A stretch of 32,748 nt of DNA, taken from assembly GCA_002438625.1 (NCBI GenBank), contig DJPS01000002.1, positions 1-32,748 of the forward strand, written 5' to 3'. Below are positions 1 to 8,627 of the stretch, one piece after another. A program made the translations under genes and the position numbers. The notes under the pieces were generated by a model that searched no databases, was not told the DNA's origin, and saw only the letters and a program-made list of their open reading frames with translations. Source of the stretch: Christensenella sp. UBA6406 (GTDB lineage Bacteria; Bacillota; Clostridia; Christensenellales; UBA1242). Within the stretch, counting starts at the first letter, position 1, and every line of letters starts with the position of its first letter.

Positions 1-2
1 CA

Positions 3-1877
3 ACGGAAATTGAAATAGATAAAACACCAACAAAATTAGGGTATAAACTAAGTGGTTGGAAAGTTGGTAAAGATGGAGCAACAACATATGTTGTAAATGA
101 TAGTAAAATATCCGTTAAAAATAGTGAAATAACAACAAAAGCAATAACATTATATGCGGTATGGGAAACACTGGAAGATATAAGTGTGGCAACAGTAAGT
201 GTGGGGGATAAAATATATGATGGAACAAATGGTTTGTCTTCATTGACAGTAACATATAATGGAAAGACATTAACACCAAATATAGATTATACAGCAACAA
301 CATACAACATAGATGTAACAGATGAAGCGAAAGTAATAGTAACAGGAAAAGGGGATTATACGGGAACAGCAATAGGGACATATAAAATAGCACCAAAAGA
401 ATTAACCATAGAAGGAATAACTGCACAAAACAGAATTGCAAATGGTGATAGGGTTGTAACAGTAAGTGGAGGTGCATTCAATGGTGTTATAGGTAGTGAA
501 AGTGTAAGTTTTGAATTATTGCCAGCAACGGTTGATACGGCTAATGCTGGTGCAGGTAAATTAGTTACAGTAAAAGCGATATTGAAAGGAGATGACTATG
601 TAATAAAGAATTACAATTTAACACAACCAAGTGGCATTACAGTAACAATATTAAGAGCATCAATAACTTTTAATGCTAATGGTTTAGGTTTATTCACAGG
701 TGCAACAACCCTATATGGTGAATACGGTACAAAAGATTTATATGATGCAAGTGTTGATGGAACAAAAGTTGCCGTTCCAACCTTTAGTCTATCAACGGAA
801 TATAATATAAACTATACATTTAATGGTTATTGGAGTTCATCAACAGGTGGGGTACAAATGGTGAGTAAAGATTATGAGTTAATAGACATCTTTACAAGCA
901 CTGCAAATGTAACGTGGTATGCTCAAGCTAAATATAATTTTAAGTTTGGCACAATAACAAGGCACATTAACGATACGGAATATAAAATGAGTGCAAGAGA
1001 CACATTTAACTTTGGTGAAAAGGCTAATAATGTGTATACCCACGTAGAATTAGGGACATATCCACAAACATTTTACTCAACAAGTAATTCAGGATTAACA
1101 GATACGGGCACAACATATACTTTATATAATAATGCGTCAAGTGGTGTAGGAAATAAAGCGTATAAAGTGTATAAGGATTCTAGTGGGAATAAATATGTAG
1201 AGATAACAACTGTGCGAAGCCGTAATTCGTCTTATGTTTATAGTAATGGGACAACAATCGGTTCGACTACAGCATATTTTAAACTAGAACCAATTATTTG
1301 GGAAATATTAGGAGTAACAAATGTGGATGGAACGATAAAAGCAGGAGGATATGATGGAAAGACTGCAGGAGTGAAGTTGTTTCTAAGTTCAGTAAACATA
1401 TTAACCTCTATGAAATTTTCTTCATCTAGCACAAGTTATACAGACTCTACCAATGTTATTAAGCCATATCTAAATGGAACATTTTTTAGCAATGCGTTTA
1501 CAAGCGAGGAACAGGTGCAAATAGCTGGAACAGATTTAATAGTAGGAATGAGCAGGGGACCGCTATCAATAGGAACCAATGATGCAACGACTTATTCTAT
1601 TGGGGATAATAAAGTATTTTTATTAAGTTATGAAGATTTAACAAATACAAATTATTTTGCAAACAGTACAGCAAGAATTAAATGGCCAACAGACTATGCT
1701 GGAGCTAACTATGCGTATAGGTCAAGTACGGCAAACTATGGTGGCTATTGGTGGTCTCGTTCGGCGTATTCAGGTTCTTACGTTTGGTTTGTAGATTATG
1801 CTGGAGGAGTGCCTTTTGATGAAGATTTTGGACAATCTTTTGGCGTTGTTCCTGCTTTGTTCCTTTCAATCGAATAA
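3..1877 (+). CDS. Large surface/secreted protein, 5'-truncated: InlB-type B repeat, YDG-like repeats, DUF6273-type C-terminal domain
   Basis: The frame is open from the window edge, so the gene starts upstream; a GTG at 186 is an internal codon. The first visible segment has the InlB B-repeat pattern (GYKLSGW, then LYAVWE at about residues 13-56). A YDG-like Ig repeat follows (KIYDGT, YNGKTLTP, VIVTGKGDYTG), then a second such repeat (KNYNL) and another InlB-like unit (ITFNANG, FNGYW, WYAQAKY). The last 300 residues match the DUF6273 layout: ELGTYPQTF, IIWEILGV, KLFLSSVNIL, KPYLNGTFF, DNKVFLLSYED, YWWSRSA and a final GVVPALFLSIE. Such proteins are exported and often very large. The chain stops right after DUF6273 with no sortase motif or membrane anchor, so it is either secreted or attached through the missing N-terminus. 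The ligand is unknown. The terminal 60 codons use CGT, TCG, GCG and TTC more than the A-rich body of the gene. Confidence 0.8.
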   Translation, partial: TEIEIDKTPTKLGYKLSGWKVGKDGATTYVVNDSKISVKNSEITTKAITLYAVWETLEDISVATVSVGDKIYDGTNGLSSLTVTYNGKTLTPNIDYTATTYNIDVTDEAKVIVTGKGDYTGTAIGTYKIAPKELTIEGITAQNRIANGDRVVTVSGGAFNGVIGSESVSFELLPATVDTANAGAGKLVTVKAILKGDDYVIKNYNLTQPSGITVTILRASITFNANGLGLFTGATTLYGEYGTKDLYDASVDGTKVAVPTFSLSTEYNINYTFNGYWSSSTGGVQMVSKDYELIDIFTSTANVTWYAQAKYNFKFGTITRHINDTEYKMSARDTFNFGEKANNVYTHVELGTYPQTFYSTSNSGLTDTGTTYTLYNNASSGVGNKAYKVYKDSSGNKYVEITTVRSRNSSYVYSNGTTIGSTTAYFKLEPIIWEILGVTNVDGTIKAGGYDGKTAGVKLFLSSVNILTSMKFSSSSTSYTDSTNVIKPYLNGTFFSNAFTSEEQVQIAGTDLIVGMSRGPLSIGTNDATTYSIGDNKVFLLSYEDLTNTNYFANSTARIKWPTDYAGANYAYRSSTANYGGYWWSRSAYSGSYVWFVDYAGGVPFDEDFGQSFGVVPALFLSIE

Positions 1878-2000
1878 TCTAACGCTCTAATTATAAGCGG
1901 ATTTGAGCGAGAGCAAGGGTGGATAAATAATTCCTTATAAAGATATAGACAGGTAAATAAAAACAATAAATAAAAAAATAAAATGGTATTTATTGATTGA

Positions 2001-2042
2001 ACAAGAAAGGCGTTTTTGTGCCTTTCTTGTTTTGATTTTTTC
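2001..2042 (+). terminator. Intrinsic terminator of the surface-protein gene
   Basis: Perfect 11-bp stem ACAAGAAAGGC (2001-2011) with GCCTTTCTTGT (2020-2030), an 8-base loop and a T-rich tail. It ends the upstream transcript well before the thyX promoter. Confidence 0.93.
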
Positions 2043-2121
2043 TGCATTTTTAATTGGGTAAGTTAAGCGGTTAAGTGTAAAAATATTTAAACTTTTAAAG
2101 CAGTGCAGTAACAAGCTAAAC

Positions 2122-2150
2122 TTGACAAAAATTGAGTTTTATGGTAAAAT
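2122..2150 (+). promoter_or_regulatory. Sigma-A type promoter for thyX
   Basis: Consensus -35 TTGACA (2122-2127), 17-base spacer, -10 TAAAAT (2145-2150) preceded by TGG, an extended -10. It lies 50 bases before the GTG start. Confidence 0.85.
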
Positions 2151-2200
2151 TATGACAATGATTGTAGATTGAAAATTTTGTGTAGCGGAGGATTTGGGAA

Positions 2201-3445
2201 GTGAAGTTGCAGGATGTTAAATTGAAGTTAATTGCGGAAACTGAGCCGTGTTATAATGAGAGCAAGGTGGATGATTTTAGTAATTTAATGGATAAATACA
2301 ATTTATTTAGTGGGCTTATTGCTAGGAATTGTGTAACAACGAAAGATTTTGATACCATTTTACAAGAGAGTGCGGAGAAGTCGCTTAAAAGGGCGGAAAA
2401 TGTTAAGGTGAGTGGGCATCATAGTGTGTTTGACCACGAGTTTTTAACTTTTGAGATACAGGGATTATCTAAGGCTTTTGCAATGGTATTAAATAATGAG
2501 AAGTTTTATAACACGACTGAAAAGTCTATGAGATATACAGTAAATTACGATAGTATGACAGCGGAAGAAAAGCAGTTGTATTGCAAGTGGCAAGGGATTT
2601 TGGAAAATTTAATTGCACTAAAATATAAAGATAAATATCCTGCCTTTTTTACTGATGAAAAGATTAAGAAGTTGGCACAAGAAAATGCTAGATATTTGTT
2701 GTCTGTATATTCTCCTACAAGTATGATTTATACTGCATCAGTTAGGAATTTAAATTATATGCATAATTTTATTGGTAAGGAATTGCAAAAGATTGATGAT
2801 GGCAAAAGTAATGTATTTTATAGTCAATTAAAGCCATCTTTTGAGCAATTTAATGAAAGGTTAGAAGACTTTGGAATTATAGACAAGCATTTGGAAGAAG
2901 ACAACAAGGGCAGGGGATTAACGCTTTATAATGATTATAAGCCACAAGAGTATTTTGGTGATGTTTATAGTGCTAATTATGTTGCTTCTCTTGCTTATTT
3001 AGCACAAGCACAAAGACATAGGACAATTAATTATAGTTTTGCTATGCCAAAGCAAGATTTTTATTATTTTCCGCCTATTTTAAAGGAGAATAATGTTTTG
3101 CTTAAAGAGTGGATTAAGGATTGTCATATTGCACAAGAGTTTGTAAGTGATGATATAAATAAAAATATTTTGCAATCTAATTTAGTGTGCATTAACGAGC
3201 AAGGGACAATGGATAGCTTTATTTTAAAAATGAAGGAAAGAAAATGTACATACGCACAATTAGAGATAAATAGGCAAACTAATGAAATATTAAATAGATA
3301 TATCTCAAATTTGAAAGTTACTGGGCATCCAAGAGCGGAAGAACTTGAAACCTATAATAAGGGAGCGAGATGTACTTTTAGTGATTATAAATGCACAAAT
3401 AGATGCAATTTTATAGAAGGGATTACGGAAACAAGACAAATTTAG
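2201..3445 (+). CDS. thyX: FAD-dependent thymidylate synthase-like protein (ThyX family), two-domain form
   Basis: ThyX makes dTMP from dUMP using methylenetetrahydrofolate, FAD and NADPH, normally as a homotetramer of about 220-residue subunits. This protein has 414 residues and reads as two ThyX-like domains. The first (about 70-195) has HHSVFDHEFLTF, a signature keeping E107, S109 and R111 but with NEK (99-101) where RHR belongs, then ENARYLLSVYSPTS. The second (about 255-370) has RHR at 272-274 but lacks the E-x-S-x-R half, followed by NEQGTMDSF and CTYAQLEI. A Cys-rich tail (C391, C398, C402) closes the chain. The GTG start is fixed by GCGGAGG at 2186-2192. It is a single-gene unit with its own promoter and terminator. 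The ThyX family call is confident; catalysis by this split-signature form is inferred. Confidence 0.85.
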   Translation: MKLQDVKLKLIAETEPCYNESKVDDFSNLMDKYNLFSGLIARNCVTTKDFDTILQESAEKSLKRAENVKVSGHHSVFDHEFLTFEIQGLSKAFAMVLNNEKFYNTTEKSMRYTVNYDSMTAEEKQLYCKWQGILENLIALKYKDKYPAFFTDEKIKKLAQENARYLLSVYSPTSMIYTASVRNLNYMHNFIGKELQKIDDGKSNVFYSQLKPSFEQFNERLEDFGIIDKHLEEDNKGRGLTLYNDYKPQEYFGDVYSANYVASLAYLAQAQRHRTINYSFAMPKQDFYYFPPILKENNVLLKEWIKDCHIAQEFVSDDINKNILQSNLVCINEQGTMDSFILKMKERKCTYAQLEINRQTNEILNRYISNLKVTGHPRAEELETYNKGARCTFSDYKCTNRCNFIEGITETRQI

Positions 3446-3458
3446 TTGTCTTTTTTCT
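3433..3458 (+). terminator. Terminator overlapping the thyX stop codon
   Basis: A 7-bp stem AAGACAA (3433-3439) with TTGTCTT (3446-3452) is followed by a T-run. The TAG stop codon (3443-3445) sits in the loop, so ribosomes reaching the stop would cover the hairpin. The stem is short and AT-rich. Confidence 0.6.
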
Positions 3459-3524
3459 TTGTTTCGTGTAAAATGTAATTATGAAACTTATGTTTGGAAT
3501 GAAAACTTTTGTAGTGAAAGCTTT

Positions 3525-3533
3525 TGGTAAAAT
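3525..3533 (+). promoter_or_regulatory. Possible extended -10 promoter for the nuclease pair
   Basis: TGG followed by TAAAAT (3528-3533) forms an extended -10 like those of thyX and punA. No good -35 lies at the expected distance, so the call rests on the -10 alone. Confidence 0.35.
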
Positions 3534-3581
3534 AATTTAATTAATTTTTCAACTTGATTTTTTGTGGAGGATTGTGGATAG

Positions 3582-4655
3582 ATGAAAATTATACATACGG
3601 CAGATTTGCATTTTGATAGTAAAATGGAAACGCATTTGACAAGCGAGCAAGCGAGGGAGCGTAAACTTGAAATAAGGCTATCTTTTAAAAGGCTTGTGGA
3701 TTATGCTAGGGAAAATGGCGTTGATGTTGTTTTAATTTGTGGGGATATGTTTGATTCGGCAAATGTATTGGCTAGCACTAAGAATTTTATTTTAGATACG
3801 ATTAGGGAAAATGCTGGAATAGATTTTTTGCTACTTAAAGGCAATCACGATGAATTTATGTTTAATAGAGATGAATGTCCGCAAAATTTAAAGTTGTTTG
3901 AAAATGATTTTACATATTTCAATTATGGGGAAGTTTGTATAGCGGGGATGAATTTAAATAGAACATACTTGCCAAATAATTTTGATTTATTAAGATTCAA
4001 TCCTAATCAACTTAATATTTTGTGTCTGCACGGGCAAGTTGCGAATGCTTTTAGTTCTAATGTTGATTATTGTGTGCCGTTGAATGCTTTGGCAAATAAG
4101 GGCATTGATTATGTGGCGTTGGGGCACATACATAATTTTGCTAGTGGGTTTATTGACAATAGGGCTGTTTATGCTTATAGTGGGATTTTAGAACCTCGTG
4201 GATTTGATGAATGCGGAGAAAAGGGGTTTATAGAGATTGAAGTTGCGAATGGTAGATTAAATTATAAATTTATTCCTTTTAGTAAAAGGCAGTTTCATAG
4301 CGATGAAGTGAACATATCTAATGCGGAAACAACAAATGAAGTTATTTCGCTTATTGGCGATGTTGTTAGGCAGTTTAAAAGTGGTGATTTTGTGCGTGTG
4401 ATTTTGTGTGGCGACCGTAAGGCGGGGTTGGATATGGATTTGCATTATATTGAAAAGTTCTTAAAGGAGCAATTTTATTTTGCAATGGTTGTTGATGCAA
4501 CAGTGGCACAAATTGATTATGCTAAGTTAAGCACGGACATTTCTTTAAAAGGGGAGTTTATAAGAACGGTTTTGGCGGAAAGTGGGCTTAGTGATATGGA
4601 AAAGCAAAAGATAATTGATTTAGGGATAAAGGCATTGACAAGGGGAGAAGTGTAG
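3582..4655 (+). CDS. Metallophosphoesterase, SbcD/Mre11-like DNA repair nuclease subunit (YhaO type)
   Basis: Calcineurin-like two-metal nuclease subunit that pairs with a Rad50/SbcC-like ATPase to process DNA ends. All phosphoesterase motifs are intact: D8-x-H10 in HTADLHFDS, GD55MFD, GNHD at 87-90, H150 in LCLHGQ, and GHIH at 181-184. The 357-residue length fits the shorter SbcD-like group typified by Bacillus YhaO. The ATG is supported by GGAGG at 3566-3570. The next gene begins 3 bases after the stop, so the two are translated together and their products very probably form one complex. The substrate is inferred from the family. Confidence 0.9.
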   Translation: MKIIHTADLHFDSKMETHLTSEQARERKLEIRLSFKRLVDYARENGVDVVLICGDMFDSANVLASTKNFILDTIRENAGIDFLLLKGNHDEFMFNRDECPQNLKLFENDFTYFNYGEVCIAGMNLNRTYLPNNFDLLRFNPNQLNILCLHGQVANAFSSNVDYCVPLNALANKGIDYVALGHIHNFASGFIDNRAVYAYSGILEPRGFDECGEKGFIEIEVANGRLNYKFIPFSKRQFHSDEVNISNAETTNEVISLIGDVVRQFKSGDFVRVILCGDRKAGLDMDLHYIEKFLKEQFYFAMVVDATVAQIDYAKLSTDISLKGEFIRTVLAESGLSDMEKQKIIDLGIKALTRGEV

Positions 4656-4658
4656 GTT

Positions 4659-6866
4659 ATGATAATTAATAAAGTTTATATTTCATCTTTTGGGAAGTTA
4701 CAAAATTTTACATACGAGTTTAACGATGGGATGAATACAATATTGGCACAAAACGGCTTTGGAAAAACAACGCTTGCATCTTTTATAAAAGTTATGCTTT
4801 ATGGGTTTGGCAACAAAAGTGTGCGTGATGATGTAAAGAACGAGCGTAAAAGGTTTATGCCGTGGGGTGGCGGAGTTTATGGTGGCTTTATAGAGTTTTG
4901 TGCTGATGGGAAGCATTATAAGTTAGAGAAATTTTTTGGGAAGACTGAAAAAGATGATGTTGTTAATTTATATGATTTAGCAACAAATAAGAAAATGGAT
5001 TTAGCGGGAGAAGTCGGCGAGAAGTTTTTTGGCATTGATGCGGATGCATTTTGCAAGAGTATTTATTTTCCTGAGAATGATATCAATAGTTTTGATAATG
5101 AATCATTAAAGGCAAAATTATCTAATTGTATTGAAAGTGCTGATGATTGTGTTGATTATGAAAAGGCGGTTAAGGTTCTAGAGAACGAGCAAAAGTTGCT
5201 TGCATCTAAAAAGGGCGGAAGCGGAAAAATAAATGAATTAAATTCCGCTTTAAGGTGCGTTAATGATGAGATTGAGGCGTGCCAAAAATCTTGCGAACTT
5301 GTAAAGAATTATGAAAGCAAATTGCAACTTTTGGTTAAAGATGTGGAGAGGCTAGAAGCGGAGAAGCGAAAGTTGGATGCGTTTGTGCAATCTAATCAAA
5401 GGCAGTTAGAGTTTATTGAAAAACAAAAGCACTTGAAATCACTTGAAAATGATATTGCATCTTTTAATCAAAAATTAAATGAATATAAAGCATTTTTTGC
5501 AAAGTATTTACCAACGCAAGAAGAAATGGCGGAAATGGAAAATTTGGGTAAAGAAGTTGCTTTAATTGAAGAAAAAATGAATGCGATGATGCCTAACGAT
5601 AGCGACTTTTTATTTTATAAGAGTAAAAGTGATAAATATGGCAATTTGTCCGCTAAAAATGTAGAAAATGCATTAAATATTGCAATTAATCAAAAGTCTA
5701 AAAGTGGCAAGTTTAATGTTAAATCTTTAATATTTTTAACTATTGCTTTATTGTCCGTTGTTGTTGGAGTGGTTTGCTTAAATTTAGATGGTTTGGGTAA
5801 AGTCTTAAAATTTATTCCTTTTGTCTGTTTTGGAATTGCGGGCGTTTTTGGGGTTTTGTTCGTATTAAAGTTAAGAAAGAAAGGTGCTGAAAGTGGCGAT
5901 GTGCCAAATGAAATAAAATCACTTTTGCCATTTATTGAGTTAAATGCGAATAATTTGGTAAATGAATTGATTGCACTTAAAGGTGAAGTGGATAAATGGA
6001 ATAAAATAAATTCATATTTGCAAAATGCGGGTGCTGAGTTAGAGCAATTAAAAATAAGTTATGAAAAAAAGTCAAACGAACTAAATTATTTTTTATCAAA
6101 TTATCCTATTATGGAAAATAGTTTGGTGGCATTGTCAAACATAAAGGCAAATTTCAATGCATACAATTATTTGCTTGAACAAATAGGTTTAAAGGAAAAA
6201 AGTGTTGAAGAATTTAATATGTCTAGCAATTTTTCTGTTATGCAAAATTTGGGTGCGGTTGATTCAAGGCAAAGTGCGGATGTGCAAGTGCAAATAAACA
6301 GGATAAGCGAAAGTTTGGAAGATAGCAAAAATAATGTTTTGCAAATTAGCCATAAGTTAGAGCAAGAAAGGGAGCGAGCATCAAATTTAAGTGAGTTTGA
6401 AAGGCGGAGAAATAGCATAAAAATGCAACTTGAAAATGCAAGTTTAGATTATAGGATGTTAAGTTTGGCGATTGAATTAATGCAAAAGGCAAAAGAAAAT
6501 CTAAATTCAAGATATCTTGGTCCTATGCAAAATAATTTAAATGCAATTTTGTCTAGGTTAGATACATTGCTTGCTCAAAATGGGTGTATAGATACGGACT
6601 TGGGGCTTATGGTTAATTGCGGTGGACAACTTAAAAGCAGTGAATATTTTAGTCAAGGGTATAGGGCTATTTTAAATTTTTGTGTAAGATTGGCACTTGT
6701 TAAAACTATATATTCAAGGGAGTGTCCGCTTTTAATTTTGGATGACCCTTTTGTTAATTTAGATAATGTAAATTTAAATAAAGTTAATTTGCTACTTAGT
6801 GAACTTTCTAAGACTTACCAAATTGTTTATTTTGTGTGCAGAAATGAATTTGCGATTAATGCTTGA
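4659..6866 (+). CDS. SbcC/Rad50-like AAA ATPase with central membrane hairpin (YhaN type)
   Basis: SMC-like ATPase partner of the preceding nuclease. The N-terminus carries the Walker A QNGFGKTT (31-38). Long charged coiled coils run from about 170 to 345 and 410 to 640. Between them, at about 350-405, two hydrophobic stretches (LTIALLSVVVGVV and FVCFGIAGVFGVLFVL) are separated by a short loop, where a normal SbcC has its zinc hook. This is the layout of Bacillus YhaN. The C-terminal half-site has the signature-like YFSQGYRAIL and the Walker B CPLLILDDPFVNLD. With 735 residues it is shorter than classical SbcC. The expected picture is an ATPase whose coiled-coil tip is held in the membrane; this part is inference. 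Confidence 0.88.
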   Translation: MIINKVYISSFGKLQNFTYEFNDGMNTILAQNGFGKTTLASFIKVMLYGFGNKSVRDDVKNERKRFMPWGGGVYGGFIEFCADGKHYKLEKFFGKTEKDDVVNLYDLATNKKMDLAGEVGEKFFGIDADAFCKSIYFPENDINSFDNESLKAKLSNCIESADDCVDYEKAVKVLENEQKLLASKKGGSGKINELNSALRCVNDEIEACQKSCELVKNYESKLQLLVKDVERLEAEKRKLDAFVQSNQRQLEFIEKQKHLKSLENDIASFNQKLNEYKAFFAKYLPTQEEMAEMENLGKEVALIEEKMNAMMPNDSDFLFYKSKSDKYGNLSAKNVENALNIAINQKSKSGKFNVKSLIFLTIALLSVVVGVVCLNLDGLGKVLKFIPFVCFGIAGVFGVLFVLKLRKKGAESGDVPNEIKSLLPFIELNANNLVNELIALKGEVDKWNKINSYLQNAGAELEQLKISYEKKSNELNYFLSNYPIMENSLVALSNIKANFNAYNYLLEQIGLKEKSVEEFNMSSNFSVMQNLGAVDSRQSADVQVQINRISESLEDSKNNVLQISHKLEQERERASNLSEFERRRNSIKMQLENASLDYRMLSLAIELMQKAKENLNSRYLGPMQNNLNAILSRLDTLLAQNGCIDTDLGLMVNCGGQLKSSEYFSQGYRAILNFCVRLALVKTIYSRECPLLILDDPFVNLDNVNLNKVNLLLSELSKTYQIVYFVCRNEFAINA

Positions 6867-6891
6867 TTTTTGCGGGAAATTTATGTATAAT
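6863..6891 (+). promoter_or_regulatory. Sigma-A type promoter for pgi
   Basis: -35 TTGATT (6863-6868), 17-base spacer, perfect -10 TATAAT (6886-6891). The -35 overlaps the stop codon of the upstream ATPase gene. The resulting leader is about 120 bases and contains a start-stop element at 6960-6965. Confidence 0.82.
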
Positions 6892-6949
6892 TATGATATG
6901 TTGTCGCTTTATATTTTTAAAGCAATAGAGCAAAGATGTGGAGCGGTTT

Positions 6950-6965
6950 GGGGAAATTAATGTAA
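6950..6965 (+). promoter_or_regulatory. Start-stop element (ATGTAA) with its own ribosome site in the pgi leader
   Basis: GGGGA (6950-6954) lies 5 bases before ATG (6960-6962), which is followed directly by TAA (6963-6965). It is better placed for ribosome binding than the annotated pgi start, whose nearest purine run AAAAGG is further away. Whether it is used is unknown. Confidence 0.3.
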
Positions 6966-7018
6966 TTAAACAAAAGATTTGTTTTAAGCAAATTTAATTA
7001 AAAGGCAAATAATATTTT

Positions 7019-8566
7019 ATGAGAAATAATCAAAATATAAATAGTTCAAATTTAAAAAATGTACAAAATGAGATAAATACAATTAGAAAAGAAATGAATG
7101 GCAATCAATTAGTTTTTGATTTCAGCAATATGCTTGCAAGTTTTGTTGGAGAAAAGAATGGCATATCAAATGCTGAGTTAGACAGATATATAGAAAAGGC
7201 ACAAGTTGCGTGTGAGAATGCTGTAAAGCAAAGGGGAGTAGGAATGATGGGTTGGACTGAACTTCCTTTTAATCAAGCGGAAGTTGTTGCGGACATAAAA
7301 GCATTTGCAAGTGAAGTTCAATCTAAATTTAATAATTTTGTTGTGCTTGGGATTGGTGGCAGTGCATTGGGGGCAAGTGTGATTTTTGATTCACTTTGCC
7401 ATTATAGTCATAATCTTTTAAGTAAAGAGAAAAGGTGTGGAGTGCCGAAGTTTTTTGTTGAAGACAATGTTGACCCCGATAGATTAAATGCACTTTTAGA
7501 CTGCATAGATTTGAGTAAGACTATGTTTAATGTTGTAACAAAAAGTGGGACAACAACAGAGATTTTAGCGGAATTTATGGCAATGTATGAAAGGGTGAAA
7601 TGTGAAGTTGGCGAAAAGAATGTTGATAAGCATTTTGTTTTTACAACGGATAACGAGAAAGGGATTTTAAACGAATTTGCAAAAGGCAAAGAAATTAAGA
7701 TTTTCCGCATTCCAAGTGGTGTTGGTGGTCGTTTCTCTGTGCTTTCACCTGTTGGACTTTTGCCTGCTTGTGTTTTAGGGGTAGACATTGATACACTTCT
7801 TGATGGTGCGGGTGATATGACTTTGAGGTGCTTAAATGGTTTAAGTGATGATCTTGCAAAAGAGTTAAAAGATATAAATAAACATCCGCATAATTGTTGC
7901 GAAGATTTAATTGAAAGTCTTTGTGATTGTAAAGATTTCTATGATAAAAAAAATATAAATAATTTTAGCAATTTTAATCCAGCATTAATTAAAGCATTTT
8001 TGGAATTTGTTGCGTATGAGAATGGTAAGAATATTATTGTTACAATGCCATATGTTCAAAAATTAAAAGCATTTTCATTTTGGTATGCTCAACTTTTGGG
8101 CGAGAGTTTAGGTAAGAAGTTGGACATAAATGGAAATATTGTAAATGTGGGATTTACGCCTGTGTCTGCACTTGGGGTAACTGACCAACACAGCCAGCAA
8201 CAACTTTATGTTGAAGGTAAAGACGATAAGATTGTAACATTTATAAAGGTAAATCAATTTGAATCTAAATTTTCAACACCTAGCAATTTTACAGGCATTG
8301 ATAAGTTGGATTACTTATCAAACGTTGAATTTGGCAATTTAATGAATATTGAGTGTTGTGCAACAACTTTTGCATTAACAAAAAATGAAAGATTAAATAA
8401 TTCTATTATAATAGCAAAGTTAGATGCTTACACACTTGGTCAGTTATTTGCTATGGCTATGTATGAAATTGTGTTCTTAGGGCAAATGCTTAATGTAAAT
8501 GCGTTTGACCAGCCAGGTGTTGAAGATGGCAAAAAGGCAACTTTAAAAATGTTAAGTAAAAATTAG
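7019..8566 (+). CDS. pgi: Glucose-6-phosphate isomerase
   Basis: Cytosolic glycolytic enzyme interconverting glucose 6-phosphate and fructose 6-phosphate. The SIS fold is marked by VVLGIGGSALGAS (about 108-120), VTKSGTTTE (about 175-183), GVGGRFSVLSPVGLLPA (about 235-250) and DQHSQQQLYVEG (about 387-398), which holds the catalytic His region. The C-terminal NVNAFDQPGVEDGKK is typical. The 515-residue length is slightly above the 450 usual in Firmicutes. The extra is at the N-terminus: family homology begins near LVFDFSNML, so an internal ATG at 7094 is a serious alternative start. Neither start has a strong ribosome site. It has its own promoter. Confidence 0.95.
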   Translation: MRNNQNINSSNLKNVQNEINTIRKEMNGNQLVFDFSNMLASFVGEKNGISNAELDRYIEKAQVACENAVKQRGVGMMGWTELPFNQAEVVADIKAFASEVQSKFNNFVVLGIGGSALGASVIFDSLCHYSHNLLSKEKRCGVPKFFVEDNVDPDRLNALLDCIDLSKTMFNVVTKSGTTTEILAEFMAMYERVKCEVGEKNVDKHFVFTTDNEKGILNEFAKGKEIKIFRIPSGVGGRFSVLSPVGLLPACVLGVDIDTLLDGAGDMTLRCLNGLSDDLAKELKDINKHPHNCCEDLIESLCDCKDFYDKKNINNFSNFNPALIKAFLEFVAYENGKNIIVTMPYVQKLKAFSFWYAQLLGESLGKKLDINGNIVNVGFTPVSALGVTDQHSQQQLYVEGKDDKIVTFIKVNQFESKFSTPSNFTGIDKLDYLSNVEFGNLMNIECCATTFALTKNERLNNSIIIAKLDAYTLGQLFAMAMYEIVFLGQMLNVNAFDQPGVEDGKKATLKMLSKN

Positions 8567-8627
8567 CAATTTATTATATTTTTTAGGTGATTAAAAATAG
8601 ATAAATATTGATAAGGGAAAAGGGCGT

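Larger units (their letters stand above)
1878..2200. other. Intergenic region holding a terminator and the thyX promoter
   Basis: No gene is seen here. The first 50 bases after the surface-protein stop are less AT-rich and hold a small inverted pair (CGCTC near 1885, GAGCG near 1904). A strong terminator lies at 2001-2042 and the thyX promoter at 2122-2150. Confidence 0.7.

Noticed and set aside
115..477. Long minus-strand open frame opposite the surface protein
   Set aside because: It is Leu/His-rich low-complexity, a mirror of ACA/ATA-rich codons on the real strand, with no ribosome site.
3571..3581. DnaA box before the SbcD-like gene (TGTGGATAG)
   Set aside because: It has one mismatch, is single, and overlaps the ribosome-site region; likely chance.
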